64,000 bases of DNA from Vigna angularis (lineage: Eukaryota; Streptophyta; Magnoliopsida; Fabales; Fabaceae). Both the position numbers and the translations under genes were made by a program. Under the pieces are notes generated by a model. The model was not told the origin of the DNA. It searched no databases and saw only the letters and a program-made list of their open reading frames with translations. The stretch lies in assembly GCF_016808095.1 (NCBI RefSeq), contig NC_068972.1, forward strand, positions 744,001-808,000. The letters run 5' to 3'. This document shows positions 53,023-63,009 of the stretch, one piece after another. Position 1 is the stretch's first letter. Each line of letters starts with the position of its first letter.

Positions 53023-53070
53023 AACCACTCATTTCGAGAATGGTGATCAACACATGAAACCAGAACTAGG

Positions 53071-54313
53071 TGTTGTGATTTTGGCAAGTGTACCAAATCG
53101 TTCAAGTAATAAAACCGGTAAGACCGGATATCGTTTCCCAAGAGACTCGTGTCCTAGACAATCGTATAATATCTAACTAATTTAGACTAAAGAATGATTC
53201 CATGTTTTTGTGGTTTTAGTGCAATTAAATTAAAGATAAAACATGAAGTGTAAAAATGATCTTTGATAATGCAAACACTTAGGAAATGCAAGATTAGAAA
53301 TGATATGGAATGGTATTGTTGGGGATATGATTTCACCTACTTCACTCTTATGTATAGAAAATCACTTCCTCTTCATTAATTAGCCAATGTCAATCTTCTA
53401 ATTTACTCAAACCCAATCCCTTGGTAGAGAGAGCCTAGACTTACTTCTTAAACTCCAATCCCTTGGAAAACCTAACAAGTTCATCTGCTTTAAGAATTGA
53501 GATTCAAGACAACCAAAGGTCCTAGTTCTATCCCTAGATACAATTTCCTTTAGGTGTTTAATCCAGTTCTAGATTCACCCAATATTTCCCAATATCAAGC
53601 AAACCCTAAAATCATGAAATGGTTGAATCAATCATACAAGCTTTAAGCAAAGGAATTAAACACTAACAATTAATCAAAGAGGCATATAATCATTCAAAAC
53701 AACTGTAATTTACATAAGAGATCCGTGGTTACATCAATCCCCAACAATAATGAAACTAGCTCTCCATGAATGGAGAGCTTGATCTTACAACAAAGGTGGA
53801 AATGGAAGAAGGAGGAGGACCCAAGGATGAAGAAGGGTTGTTCCCACAGCTCCTAGCTCGCCTCTGGACGCTCCAATTGAGAGAATTTGTGTCTGGGATG
53901 CCAAAGATGCAAACCCCTTCGCGTTCCAGAACTAAATAAGCTGTTTCTGCCAGATCAGCAAAAGTGGTGCCCGGCGGCCCGACAGACAGGCGCCAGGCGC
54001 GCTCTCGGTCAGCATTGTCACGCCCGGCGCCGCCTAGGTCAGTAGGCGCCCGGCGTGACTCTCTGCAGCAGCCTGGTTCTTCATCTTTTCAGCTACTCTT
54101 CTCTCTTTTCTTGGGTTTTGGCAATGTTCTTTGGTGAGTATCTTCTCCCAGCTTCTTTGAATGGGGATTAGCCATCAAAAGGGCTAATTACAACTTATAA
54201 CGTAATCACATACAAATACAAGAAATTGAGTTAAACAAGACTAAAAGTAAAGGAAGAGTTGACAAATTCCATCAATTTGATGTTGGATAATGAAGTAAAA
54301 TTGGTCATTATCA
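53071..54313 (-). repeat. 3' LTR of the gypsy element
   Basis: 1243 bp with TG...CA ends in element orientation. Carries two GC-rich palindromic cassettes (about 53961-54003 and 54017-54059). Confidence 0.96.
54017..54059. repeat. 43-bp GC-rich palindromic cassette (3' LTR)
   Basis: Arms GTCACGCCCGGCGCC and GGCGCCCGGCGTGAC pair with one mismatch around a 13-base spacer containing GTCAGTA. A second, less regular cassette lies just before it at 53961-54003. Confidence 0.93.
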
Positions 54314-54326
54314 ACTCCCCCAAACT
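54314..54326 (-). other. Polypurine tract of the gypsy element
   Basis: Reads AGTTTGGGGGAGT on the minus strand, directly before the 3' LTR. A near-copy, AAGTTTGGGGGAA, lies 650 bases inside at 54976-54988 and may be a second tract. Confidence 0.85.
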
Positions 54327-55560
54327 TAGAACCTTGCTTGTCCTCAAGCAAAAGGTAAACTATTCTAGAAAACAAACACTTGAATGCATTGGTTTCAAAT
54401 TTGAGATATCCTTTAAGTTCAAGAAGTGAAAATCCTTCGTTAGCATCTAATAGAAAGAACATAATGGATATATACAGCTGTCATCAATCAAGCACAATAG
54501 AGGTGTTCACCTATCAACAATTATGATCACAATGCAAAGGGTGCAAAAGAAATCAACAAACATGACAGAGTGTTTCACTTGATGTATGGAATCAATCCTC
54601 ACCTGGAAAGTGTTTCACTCTAATGCACTGGTGTATAGGGGTGTATAACGCTCACTCTACAATCATATTATCACACAATTTAACTTTGCCTTTCGTTTCA
54701 ATCAATTCAAAACAATTTACACGCAAGTTGATGTCACAAGGACTTTGATTGGCTTGTGTTGTGGTTGGGCTAAGAAAGAATCATGGTTTTTCTGGAAATC
54801 AACGGTTCTTGAGCTGAGAAATTACCTAATTCACTTCATGCATATAAGCTTCTCCTTTGCTCCTCATGTATCATAACCAATTTCAAGCTTACACCCAACT
54901 GTTTTTCATTCAGTACTTTTCTTTTTCTCTTTTTCTTACTTTTCCATCTTTGTCTTTTTCTCAATACACCATCATTTCCCCCAAACTTGGATTATTCTGC
55001 TATAATGCAGATGCATGTTCTATTCAGCTCAAGGTAAAAGGTTCAGGGAATTTTCAATAAGCTTAAGGTACAAAGAGGAAAGATCTTTTTACATTTATGG
55101 TTGAATGGCTAATGTGTAAGTAAGGTGAGAAAAGAATGCCTTGATCAAATTCAACAAGCAAGTAGATAGTTCAAATTATAGAAACTCAGGCAAAGTCAAT
55201 TGTGATCTAGCATGATAACAATCACACAGCAAAAGAATATGAGGCACTAAATCTCACCCTGTTAATTACGATTCCATACTCTGCTAAACACAATGTCATG
55301 AATTTTGACTGCAATCGACTCCCCAAGCATTAGCATAACTCAGTGAACACATCACAATCAATGCTCAATCAAATAAGCTATTTCCACACGTTCAATCACA
55401 TACAGAAAGCATAACAACCAGATTTTCACACATCAACTCATACTGTCAAACCAAATGCATAAAAGATGTTTATGAACCTAAACGTAAAATAAAGACTGAA
55501 AACAGAAGAAAAAATAAAGAAAAAAAACGACTCCTGCTGTGATGGCTATCAGTCAGTCTG
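54327..55560 (-). other. Non-coding 3' internal region of the gypsy element
   Basis: About 1.2 kb between the second ORF and the 3' LTR with no coding frame. Includes the second purine tract near 54976. Long non-coding 3' regions are usual in Athila-type elements. Confidence 0.7.
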
Positions 55561-55575
55561 AGTCCTCGTCCTCGT

Positions 55576-56787
55576 CTACCTCGTCATCGTCATTATCCTC
55601 CTCCTCGTCGTCATCGTCATCCTCATCCATAGCAGCAGTGCCAGCCTGAGGTCTACCCCCCCAGCAGGAAAGGACTGGTCCCCAGGCCAAGCAACGAAGG
55701 CGCTGTATTGATCCGATGTCATGAAACCTGGATGGGATGCTGCATAAACATGCCTCATCATCTCTGCATGCGCCTGGCCAATCCGATTTACCGCCTCCAA
55801 TTTTGCATTAATCAATGCAAGGCTCGAGTCTGTCATCTGTGAAGGATCAGCTGGAGGTGATGGTGGTGGCGGAGGACGTCGGGGAATAGGTCGCTGTCTG
55901 GCATGTCTCCTCGGCGATCTCGGTGGTGGACTGGCAACTCCATCATCTGCATCCAAACAAAATTGGGTATAATACCCCATATCAATAGGTCTCCTAGGAT
56001 GCTCGAATGGTGGAATAGTGATGTCCACTCCTTCTTGTTTACAGAGAAGGGTGATAAGAGAGGGATGTCCAAGGGGAGCTTTTGTGGAATTCGCACAGTT
56101 GCGTATCTCATTTGCGATTAGCTTCCCCAAGTTCACAGAGCGTCCAGTGAGAATGGCATAAAGGATGACCGCTCTGTTGACCGTGACGTCAGAGACATGC
56201 GTGCACGGTGAAATGTTGGAATGCACCAGAGGCATCCATAGGCGGCTGAGAGAATGCAGGTGCACTCTCTTGATATGAAGAGGTTGCTGCTGCCTATTTC
56301 TTTGAAATGATCCTCCTGCAATACATAGGGTCTGTTCAATCTCTTCATGATCTAACTCAGTCGCCATCAGCTCGGCGTACCCGCATAGCTCATCATCATC
56401 TTCCCACTCTGTGTTTAGGAACTCATTAATAGCTTCAGCACTAAATGAGATCCGCTGACCACGCACATAACTCCAGAAAGGTTCTGAGTCCGGAGAGAAG
56501 GATTTTGCATTGGCATAAAACTCTTGGACAACTGCAATATTGGCGGGCTCTGGGTACGTGCATAAGGAGCTCCATTGCCTCTCCAAAATCTCATTGGAGA
56601 ATTCTGGCACATCTTGAGGGAGGAGGGTTACTTTTCTCTCCATTAAGAGTTTTCTGCTCTGAACATTGGAGAAGTGCTTCTTATGTTCTGGGGTTAAGAA
56701 GATAGCAGAATATATCTTCTCCTTCCTTTTGTTTTCCCTAAGACCAGCAGTAGTCTTGGTTCGCTTAAACCCAGATGAAGAAGCCAT
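55576..56787 (-). CDS. Gypsy element second ORF: putative plant transposon protein domain
   Basis: A 403-codon open frame without introns. The N-terminal ~280 residues resemble the legume putative plant transposon protein domain found in the extra ORF of Athila-type elements (for example RKVTLLPQDVPEF, FYANAKSF, GQRISFSAEAINEFL, LYAILTGRSVNLGKLI). A proline-rich segment follows (near residues 290-315). The function of this family is unknown. The last ~25 residues are Met/Thr/Arg-rich and look out of frame. A run of seven C at 55656-55662 probably shifted the frame; the neighbouring frame gives an acidic tail ending at a stop near 55552. Confidence 0.82.
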   Translation of the reverse strand: MASSSGFKRTKTTAGLRENKRKEKIYSAIFLTPEHKKHFSNVQSRKLLMERKVTLLPQDVPEFSNEILERQWSSLCTYPEPANIAVVQEFYANAKSFSPDSEPFWSYVRGQRISFSAEAINEFLNTEWEDDDELCGYAELMATELDHEEIEQTLCIAGGSFQRNRQQQPLHIKRVHLHSLSRLWMPLVHSNISPCTHVSDVTVNRAVILYAILTGRSVNLGKLIANEIRNCANSTKAPLGHPSLITLLCKQEGVDITIPPFEHPRRPIDMGYYTQFCLDADDGVASPPPRSPRRHARQRPIPRRPPPPPSPPADPSQMTDSSLALINAKLEAVNRIGQAHAEMMRHVYAASHPGFMTSDQYSAFVAWPGDQSFPAGGVDLRLALLLWMRMTMTTRRRIMTMTR

Positions 56788-56996
56788 AGCTGCAAAATAA
56801 GGTAGAGTTCAAGAGGATAAATGTGTTTAGATTCATGAGTAAATTCATCATTAGCTTACATCATGATGTACCAAATGCTTTCAATGGTATGCACACAAAC
56901 CACAGAGTCAAAACATATCAAAGAAAAACCCTGATCATTGAAGAAATGAAGCCAAAGCAGCAAAACAACAAAAATTCTGATCGCAGTCAGGGGTGG

Positions 56997-57013
56997 TCAC
57001 GCCGGGCGTGACA
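56997..57013. repeat. Collapsed GC-rich palindrome
   Basis: GTCACGCCGGGCGTGAC is a perfect palindrome around one central base. It looks like a 43-bp cassette that has lost its centre. Confidence 0.85.
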
Positions 57014-57299
57014 GCATTTTATGCAGATTCAAGCTTTTTTGGCTTCTCAGCTGCTGGCTCAGTTTGAGTGTATGAGATTAAGTTTAGATGATGTAATGAT
57101 GCATAACTCAGGGAAAACAAATCATCAATAGCCAAGGCACAAGCTAAACTCCATGAATCAACACACTTTTGCTACTTTAATATAGGTCAAACTCAGATAT
57201 AATCACAGCTCAGTCAAAAATTCATCAAAAGCAACATTAAAACAACAAACAAAAGCTGCAGGACACACCACAATAAAGTTCTAAACTTTGGCAGAGGGA

Positions 57300-57342
57300 G
57301 TCGCGCCCGGCGCCGCACCAGTCAGCAGGCGCCTGGCGCGAC
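57300..57342. repeat. 43-bp GC-rich palindromic cassette (internal 1)
   Basis: Arms GTCGCGCCCGGCGCC and GGCGCCTGGCGCGAC, one mismatch, 13-base spacer GCACCAGTCAGCA. Confidence 0.93.
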
Positions 57343-57923
57343 ATGCAGAATTGGGGCAAACCCAGATTCTGCATTCCAGCCACTGTGATTGTGTGTGTGT
57401 GTTCGAATTTGTCTATGAAAGCAAGAAGTTGAATCCTAACCAGCAGCTATCACATACAACACTCTAATAGAACTGAAATTAAACTACCCTAGGTCAAATT
57501 CAAACCATGTACATGATGAACAACCAAGGCTAAGCATTGTGAAGGAATAAACAATAGAAAAGAGTGAAAAGCTTACTTGATGCACAGAGAATGTGATTAG
57601 GTTGGTGTGTGGGTTTTTGAATTGGGAGAGTGCTTGGGTGGAGATGGACCGAGAGTGAGCAAAGAAAGAATGAAGGGGTCCAAACGGTGGTGGCAGCAGC
57701 AATGTGGTGTGTGTGCTGGAAATTTATGATAATGGAGTGAGTGTGGTGGTGGAGAGTGAAGAAATAGATGAGGCCGTGAAGTGGAGAAGAATTAGAAGGA
57801 GTGATAGTGTGTGTGAGGAGTTTCGGAACTGAGAGGAGTGTTAGGGTGAGTGTGGGGTTAAAAGAATTTGATGGGCCAAGCCCACTCTGAACTCAGACTT
57901 AAGTGAAAAAATCTGCTGCAGAA

Positions 57924-57966
57924 GTCGCGCCCGGCGCCACATGGGTCATGCGGCGCCCGGCGTGGT
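57924..57966. repeat. 43-bp GC-rich palindromic cassette (internal 2)
   Basis: Arms GTCGCGCCCGGCGCC and GGCGCCCGGCGTGGT around the 13-base spacer ACATGGGTCATGC. A few mismatches lie at the outer ends. Confidence 0.9.
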
Positions 57967-58019
57967 GTTGTGACCCAGCCAAATGCAGAATCAGAGAAGG
58001 AATGGTCAGGCTGGACGAG

Positions 58020-58062
58020 CTGGCGCCAGGCGCCCTCTAGTATAGGAGGCGCCGGGCGTGAG
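58020..58062. repeat. 43-bp GC-rich palindromic cassette (internal 3)
   Basis: Arms CTGGCGCCAGGCGCC and GGCGCCGGGCGTGAG around the 13-base spacer CTCTAGTATAGGA. It is followed directly by a CTGCAG-containing 21-mer (58063-58083). Confidence 0.9.
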
Positions 58063-58587
58063 TTTCTGCAGAATTATGCAGAAACTGGTTTTTTAAGCTA
58101 CCTAACTCGGGTTTTTGAGAATTTGAACTTCAAATCACTTGAGATGCTCCAGAATCATATATTATCTTTAAACAAACTTGTTCAAAACCCAAGGAATTGA
58201 ATTGGAGCACTCAAGTTGAAAATTGAAGTCATTCTTTCAAAGTTTTGAAATTCCACAAGTTAGGCAACATTTTTGGCTATTGGCTTAAGAAAGGCACTTT
58301 GAAAACATGTTAAAACAGCCCAGAAAACAGCCAAAACAGTTTCACATCTCTAATTCACATCAATGCACTATATCCTTCAACAATCTAACAATCAACTCAA
58401 AAATTCACCTTGGTTGTTCTTCACACAAGCATGGTTCAAAACAAAGACAACACACTACACATTAAAACATACAATCAAACAATCAAACAACACTCAAAAA
58501 TTAAAAACAAACAAGAGAAAAGGGTAGAAAGCTGGGTTGCCTCCCAGTAAGCGCTTGTTTAACGTCATTAGCTTGACACCATTAAGC

Positions 58588-61203
58588 TCAAGTTTGATTT
58601 TTGATGTTGGAATGCTTCTTCTTGTCATGACACCAACATCCTCTCAGCAATTTCCTAGTCACCACCTTGACTCTCCTAGAATATGGAGCCTCTATCTCAA
58701 GCACTCCATTTATCTTTATGTTCTTGATGACCCATAACCTATTCTTGAATCTCACTGGTTTTCCAGGTTTGGGCTCATCGCTTTCTATCACAGAATTTTG
58801 GTGAACTAGTTCTTCTTCTTTTTCTTCTTCCTCTCCCTTTACTCTTGGGGATAAACAGCTGAAGCTCCTCTTGACCAACTTGGCAGCTTGCTCTGTTAGA
58901 CTAGTAATTGATAGAAGTTCATATGTAGCTTCAAGACTAGTCTCTTTTTCCTGATTTTGCTGCTCAACCCCAAAGACGTTGAAAGTCACCTCCTCATCTT
59001 GGTCTTTCAATTTCACTGTTCCTTCTTCCACATGAATGACAACCTTAGCTGTCTTCATGAAAGGTCTTCCAAGTATGAGTGGTATCTCGACATCTTCTTC
59101 TATGTCCATAACTACAAAATCCACTGGGAATTGGAGTTTATCTATTTTGACCACCACATCTTCCACGACACCATACGGATACTTGATGGATCTATCCGCC
59201 AGCTGCAGCATCATTCTCGTAGGCTTGACTTCAAGACCACCAATCTTCTTAAGCATAGATAGGGGTATCAGATTGATACTAGCCCCCAAGTCAACGAGAG
59301 CTCTACCTATCTCGTGGTTTCCAATAGTGCATGGAATGGTGAAACTCCCTGGATCTTTAAATTTTGGAGGAAGAGTCTTCTGCATGATGGCACTGCAATT
59401 TCCCTGTACTTCAATTGTTTCCTCATCTAAGTATTTCTTCTTGCTGAGGATTTGCTTCATGTACTTCGCATAAGCAGGAATTTGTTGCAGTGCTTCGGTC
59501 AATGGCATGGTAATCTCAAGTTGATCAAATATTTGCTTAAACCGAGCCAATTGTTTCTCCTTCCCTTTAGCAGATGGGATTTTTGGGTAAGGAAGTTGTT
59601 TCACTATCTCCTTCTCTTTTTGGTTTTTCTCTTTTTCAGTTTTTTTATTTTCTTCTTCTCTTTCAACAATCTCTTCTTCTACTTCATTTTCTTTTTGATT
59701 TTCTTCTTCTGGCTTTTCTTCTTCTTCTTCTTTTCTTCCAACCACTTTCCCACTTCTAGTGAATATGACATTACATTCTTCCTTGGGATTGACTTGCGTA
59801 TTTGCAGTAAATTGTCCACCTTGTTGGTTTGCTAATTGCTTGGCCAATTGACCAACTTGTACTTCCAGATTCTTTATAGATGCATCAGTGTTTTTCTGGT
59901 TTTGGATGGACTGCTGTATGAACATTTGCAAGGTATCTTCTAGCTTTGAAGTCCGATCATTTTGAGGTTGATAATGCTGAGCAGGTTGATACGGATTTTT
60001 ACTGCTAGAAGCTTCTTGATTTTGTCTCCACCCTTGATTGGAAGGATTAGGGAAATGATTGTTGAAGAAGTGTTGTCGTCCTTGATTTCCCATATAGTTG
60101 ACTTCTTCATGTTGTGAACTACTAGGACTTTGACAATGGCCATTGGGGTGGTTATCTCCACAGAAATCACATCTCATTACTTGATGATGTGGTTGAGGTT
60201 GAGCTTGCATTGCTTGTAACTGCTGAGGAAGCTTGGCCATATGTTGAGTCAGGAGCTCCATTTGTTGGGCCAGAATCTTATTTTGTGCAAGTAAAGCATC
60301 CTGGGCACTCAGTTCATACACTCCTCTCCTCTGTGCTGGAATTCTCCCATGTTGGCTCCTCAAATCAGTGGAAGCCATATTTTCTATCACAGCAATGGCT
60401 TCATCAGCAGTCTTAAAAAGTACTGAACCACCAAAGGATGCGTCTAATATCATCTTTGTATGAGGTTGCAAACCATTACAGAAAGTTTGCACTTGCATTT
60501 CTAGACTGAATCCATGGCTGGGACACTTTCTCAATAAAGACTTGAATCTTTCCCAGGCTTCACATAGTGGTTCCTCTACTCCTTGTACAAAAGTAGCAAT
60601 GGCAGCCTTCACCTCTGTGCTCTTTGATGGTGGAAAGAAGCGTGCTAGAAATTTGTATTCGACATCCTCCCAGCTCGTAAGACTTTGATTAGGCTGTGAC
60701 TGGAGCCAAGCCTTTGCTTTGCCATTCAGCGAGAATGGGAAGAGTCTCATGTATAATGCTTCTTCATCCTCCCCTTGTACACCCATAGTACCACATAGCT
60801 CATAGAAAGTGACCAAATGAGCATGGGGGTCTTCATTGTCTAGGCCAGAAAATTGATTTGAACTGATGAGCTGGAGTAGAGCAGGCTTCATTTCTGCCAG
60901 CTTGTCACTCATAGTGGGCCTCACAATGCTTGAGAAATTTCTCGGGCTTGTGTAAGTGATTGAGTCCCCTATGGTTCTCCTTGGAGGTGGTCCTGCGCCA
61001 GCCATCCCGTTCACAGAAGAAGAATCAAATGATTCTATGACTTGATTGTTGAAAGGAAATGAAGATTGCAGGGCAGCTTGTTGACTTAGAGCTCGTTGTC
61101 TCCTTGTGTCACTATTGTTTCTACGAGCTGTTTTCTCGATCTCAGGATCCACAAGGAGTGGTTCAGATGACACAGTCCTCCTTGTACGAATGTTTCCCTG
61201 CAT
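58588..61203 (-). CDS. Gypsy element gag-protease
   Basis: An uninterrupted 871-codon frame. The N-terminal third holds the retrotransposon gag domain (FPFSLNGKAKAWLQSQP, FLARFFPPSKS, FCNGLQPHTKMILDAS). A short cysteine/histidine knuckle, CDFCGDNHPNGHC, lies near residue 350. A Gln/Asn-rich region and a long Glu/Lys-rich coiled-coil-like stretch (about residues 490-560) follow. The aspartic protease then shows DLGASINLIP as active site and ILGRPF near its end. The frame stops soon after the protease, with no pol. An intact gag-protease frame fits recent mobility. The start is the first ATG after the primer-binding site, about 160 bases from the LTR. Confidence 0.92.
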   Translation of the reverse strand: MQGNIRTRRTVSSEPLLVDPEIEKTARRNNSDTRRQRALSQQAALQSSFPFNNQVIESFDSSSVNGMAGAGPPPRRTIGDSITYTSPRNFSSIVRPTMSDKLAEMKPALLQLISSNQFSGLDNEDPHAHLVTFYELCGTMGVQGEDEEALYMRLFPFSLNGKAKAWLQSQPNQSLTSWEDVEYKFLARFFPPSKSTEVKAAIATFVQGVEEPLCEAWERFKSLLRKCPSHGFSLEMQVQTFCNGLQPHTKMILDASFGGSVLFKTADEAIAVIENMASTDLRSQHGRIPAQRRGVYELSAQDALLAQNKILAQQMELLTQHMAKLPQQLQAMQAQPQPHHQVMRCDFCGDNHPNGHCQSPSSSQHEEVNYMGNQGRQHFFNNHFPNPSNQGWRQNQEASSSKNPYQPAQHYQPQNDRTSKLEDTLQMFIQQSIQNQKNTDASIKNLEVQVGQLAKQLANQQGGQFTANTQVNPKEECNVIFTRSGKVVGRKEEEEEKPEEENQKENEVEEEIVEREEENKKTEKEKNQKEKEIVKQLPYPKIPSAKGKEKQLARFKQIFDQLEITMPLTEALQQIPAYAKYMKQILSKKKYLDEETIEVQGNCSAIMQKTLPPKFKDPGSFTIPCTIGNHEIGRALVDLGASINLIPLSMLKKIGGLEVKPTRMMLQLADRSIKYPYGVVEDVVVKIDKLQFPVDFVVMDIEEDVEIPLILGRPFMKTAKVVIHVEEGTVKLKDQDEEVTFNVFGVEQQNQEKETSLEATYELLSITSLTEQAAKLVKRSFSCLSPRVKGEEEEKEEELVHQNSVIESDEPKPGKPVRFKNRLWVIKNIKINGVLEIEAPYSRRVKVVTRKLLRGCWCHDKKKHSNIKNQT

Positions 61204-61340
61204 ACACTAGAAAACAACCAAACTCGTGCCACAAGTTAGCCCAAAAATAAAGATAATAATTACACAAAATAGAAAATTATACACAAAAAGATAAAGCCTA
61301 AATCGGTTAAAAATCACACAAAAGTCTAGTTTAACACGGG

Positions 61341-61358
61341 TCCCCGGCAACGGCGCCA
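61341..61358 (-). other. Primer-binding site of the gypsy element (tRNA-Asp type)
   Basis: TGGCGCCGTTGCCGGGGA on the minus strand, six bases inside the 5' LTR. This is the site known for Athila/Tat-type elements. Confidence 0.9.
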
Positions 61359-61364
61359 AAAACT

Positions 61365-62607
61365 TGTTGTGATTTTGGCAAGTGTACCAAATCGTTCAAG
61401 TAATAAAACCGGTAAGACCGGATATCGTTTCCCAAGAGACTCGTGTCCTAGACAATCGTATAATATCTAACTAATTTAGACTAAAGAATGATTCCATGTT
61501 TTTGTGGTTTTAGTGCAATTAAATTAAAGATAAAACATGAAGTGTAAAAATGATCTTTGATAATGCAAACACTTAGGAAATGCAAGATTAGAAATGATAT
61601 GGAATGGTATTGTTGGGGATATGATTTCACCTACTTCACTCTTATGTATAGAAAATCACTTCCTCTTCATTAATTAGCCAATGTCAATCTTCTAATTTAC
61701 TCAAACCCAATCCCTTGGTAGAGAGAGCCTAGACTTACTTCTTAAACTCCAATCCCTTGGAAAACCTAACAAGTTCATCTGCTTTAAGAATTGAGATTCA
61801 AGACAACCAAAGGTCCTAGTTCTATCCCTAGATACAATTTCCTTTAGGTGTTTAATCCAGTTCTAGATTCACCCAATATTTCCCAATATCAAGCAAACCC
61901 TAAAATCATGAAATGGTTGAATCAATCATACAAGCTTTAAGCAAAGGAATTAAACACTAACAATTAATCAAAGAGGCATATAATCATTCAAAACAACTGT
62001 AATTTACATAAGAGATCTGTGGTTACATCAATCCCCAACAATAATGAAACTAGCTCTCCATGAATGGAGAGCTTGATCTTACAACAAAGGTGGAAATGGA
62101 AGAAGGAGGAGGACCCAAGGATGAAGAAGGGCTGTTCCCACAGCTCCTAGCTCGCCTCTGGACGCTCCAATTGAGAGAATTTGTGTCTGGGATGCCAAAG
62201 ATGCAAACCCCTTCGCGTTCCAGAACTAAATAAGCTGTTTCTGCCAGATCAGCAAAAGTGGCGCCCGGCGGCCCGACAGACAGGCGCCAGGCGCGCTCTC
62301 GGTCAGCATTGTCACGCCCGGCGCCGCCTAGGTCAGTAGGCGCCCGGCGTGACTCTCTGCAGCAGCCTGGTTCTTCATCTTTTCAGCTACTCTTCTCTCT
62401 TTTCTTGGGTTTTGGCAATGTTCTTTGGTGAGTATCTTCTCCCAGCTTCTTTGAATGGGGATTAGCCATCAAAAGGGCTAATTACAACTTATAACGTAAT
62501 CACATACAAATACAAGAAATTGAGTTAAACAAGACTAAAAGTAAAGGAAGAGTTGACAAATTCCATCAATTTGATGTTGGATAATGAAGTAAAATTGGTC
62601 ATTATCA
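61365..62607 (-). repeat. 5' LTR of the gypsy element
   Basis: 1243 bp, nearly identical to the 3' LTR. It carries the same two GC-rich palindromic cassettes (about 62258-62297 and 62311-62353). Confidence 0.96.
62311..62353. repeat. 43-bp GC-rich palindromic cassette (5' LTR)
   Basis: Same sequence as the 3' LTR copy at 54017-54059. Its neighbour at about 62258-62297 has a CGCC where the 3' LTR has a TGCC. Confidence 0.93.
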
Positions 62608-62659
62608 CTAGGTTTGCATGTCTAAGAAAACGAACGACTGAGTGAAGAGAAGGACTTAC

Positions 62660-62851
62660 CAGCTCAGCTTCACAAACCGAACGGTTTATCTGGAAGCTCT
62701 TGACGCCGGAAGTGCTTCTACGGTGTCTGAACGGAGATCGAAGAAGAGAAAGGGTGAGATTTCGTAGAGAGAAGAAAGGGTTTTTAGAGAGAAGGAGGAG
62801 GAAATGGTTCGGAGATTTGGAGAAGAAGGTTGCATGCAGAGGGAGTGACAT
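62660..62851 (-). pseudogene. Captured first exon of an unknown, probably organelle-targeted gene
   Basis: 64 codons from an ATG at 62851 to a strong donor (CTG|GTAAGTCC, 62660). The peptide opens MSLPLHATFFSKSPNHFLLL and is rich in Ser, Leu, Arg and Phe with almost no acidic residues before its end, like a plastid or mitochondrial targeting sequence. About 100 bases of sequence downstream of the donor remain (split by the gypsy insertion), then the fragment ends at a 91-bp duplication. No second exon is present. The parent gene is not recognised. Confidence 0.55.
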
Positions 62852-63009
62852 GAGTTTTGAAAAACTGAGTTTTGCTACTACCGTTAAGGAAGAACGACCT
62901 CTCCTCTGCCCACACCTGTCTCCCACTGTCTGATTTCCAGATCCTCTTCGTTTGACACATGACATCCGTTCAGAGGGATTTTGGATACGTTTTAAATGGA
63001 TTCTGACAC

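Larger units (their letters stand above)
47744..53070. other. Long intergenic AT-rich region
   Basis: No gene recognised in about 5.3 kb. It holds the promoter side of the A_thal_3526 gene (about 47744-48000), a perfect hairpin (50621-50674), a repeat block related to the esterase intron (about 51170-51230) and the left 91-bp copy of a flanking duplication (52932-53022). Confidence 0.5.
56788..58587 (-). other. Non-coding internal spacer of the gypsy element, pol missing
   Basis: About 1.8 kb between gag-protease and the second ORF, where pol would be expected. No reverse transcriptase, RNase H or integrase motif is present in any frame. The GGGAGGCAACCCAG motif (minus strand, 58531-58544), normally seen after pol in Athila elements, follows soon after the protease ORF, pointing to a clean loss of pol. 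Four GC-rich palindromic cassettes lie here. Confidence 0.8.
53071..62607 (-). mobile_element. Young non-autonomous Athila-like Ty3/gypsy retrotransposon
   Basis: The 9537-bp element reads on the minus strand. Both LTRs are 1243 bp (53071-54313 and 61365-62607). I found three differences, all C/T, at 53724/62018, 53838/62132 and 53968/62262. A 5-bp target-site duplication CTAGG flanks it (53066-53070 and 62608-62612). The primer-binding site TGGCGCCGTTGCCGGGGA (minus strand, 61341-61358) fits tRNA-Asp-type priming of the Athila/Tat group. A purine tract precedes the 3' LTR (54314-54326). It encodes gag-protease and a second ORF but no reverse transcriptase, RNase H or integrase, so it must have moved with help from another element. 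Confidence 0.95.
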
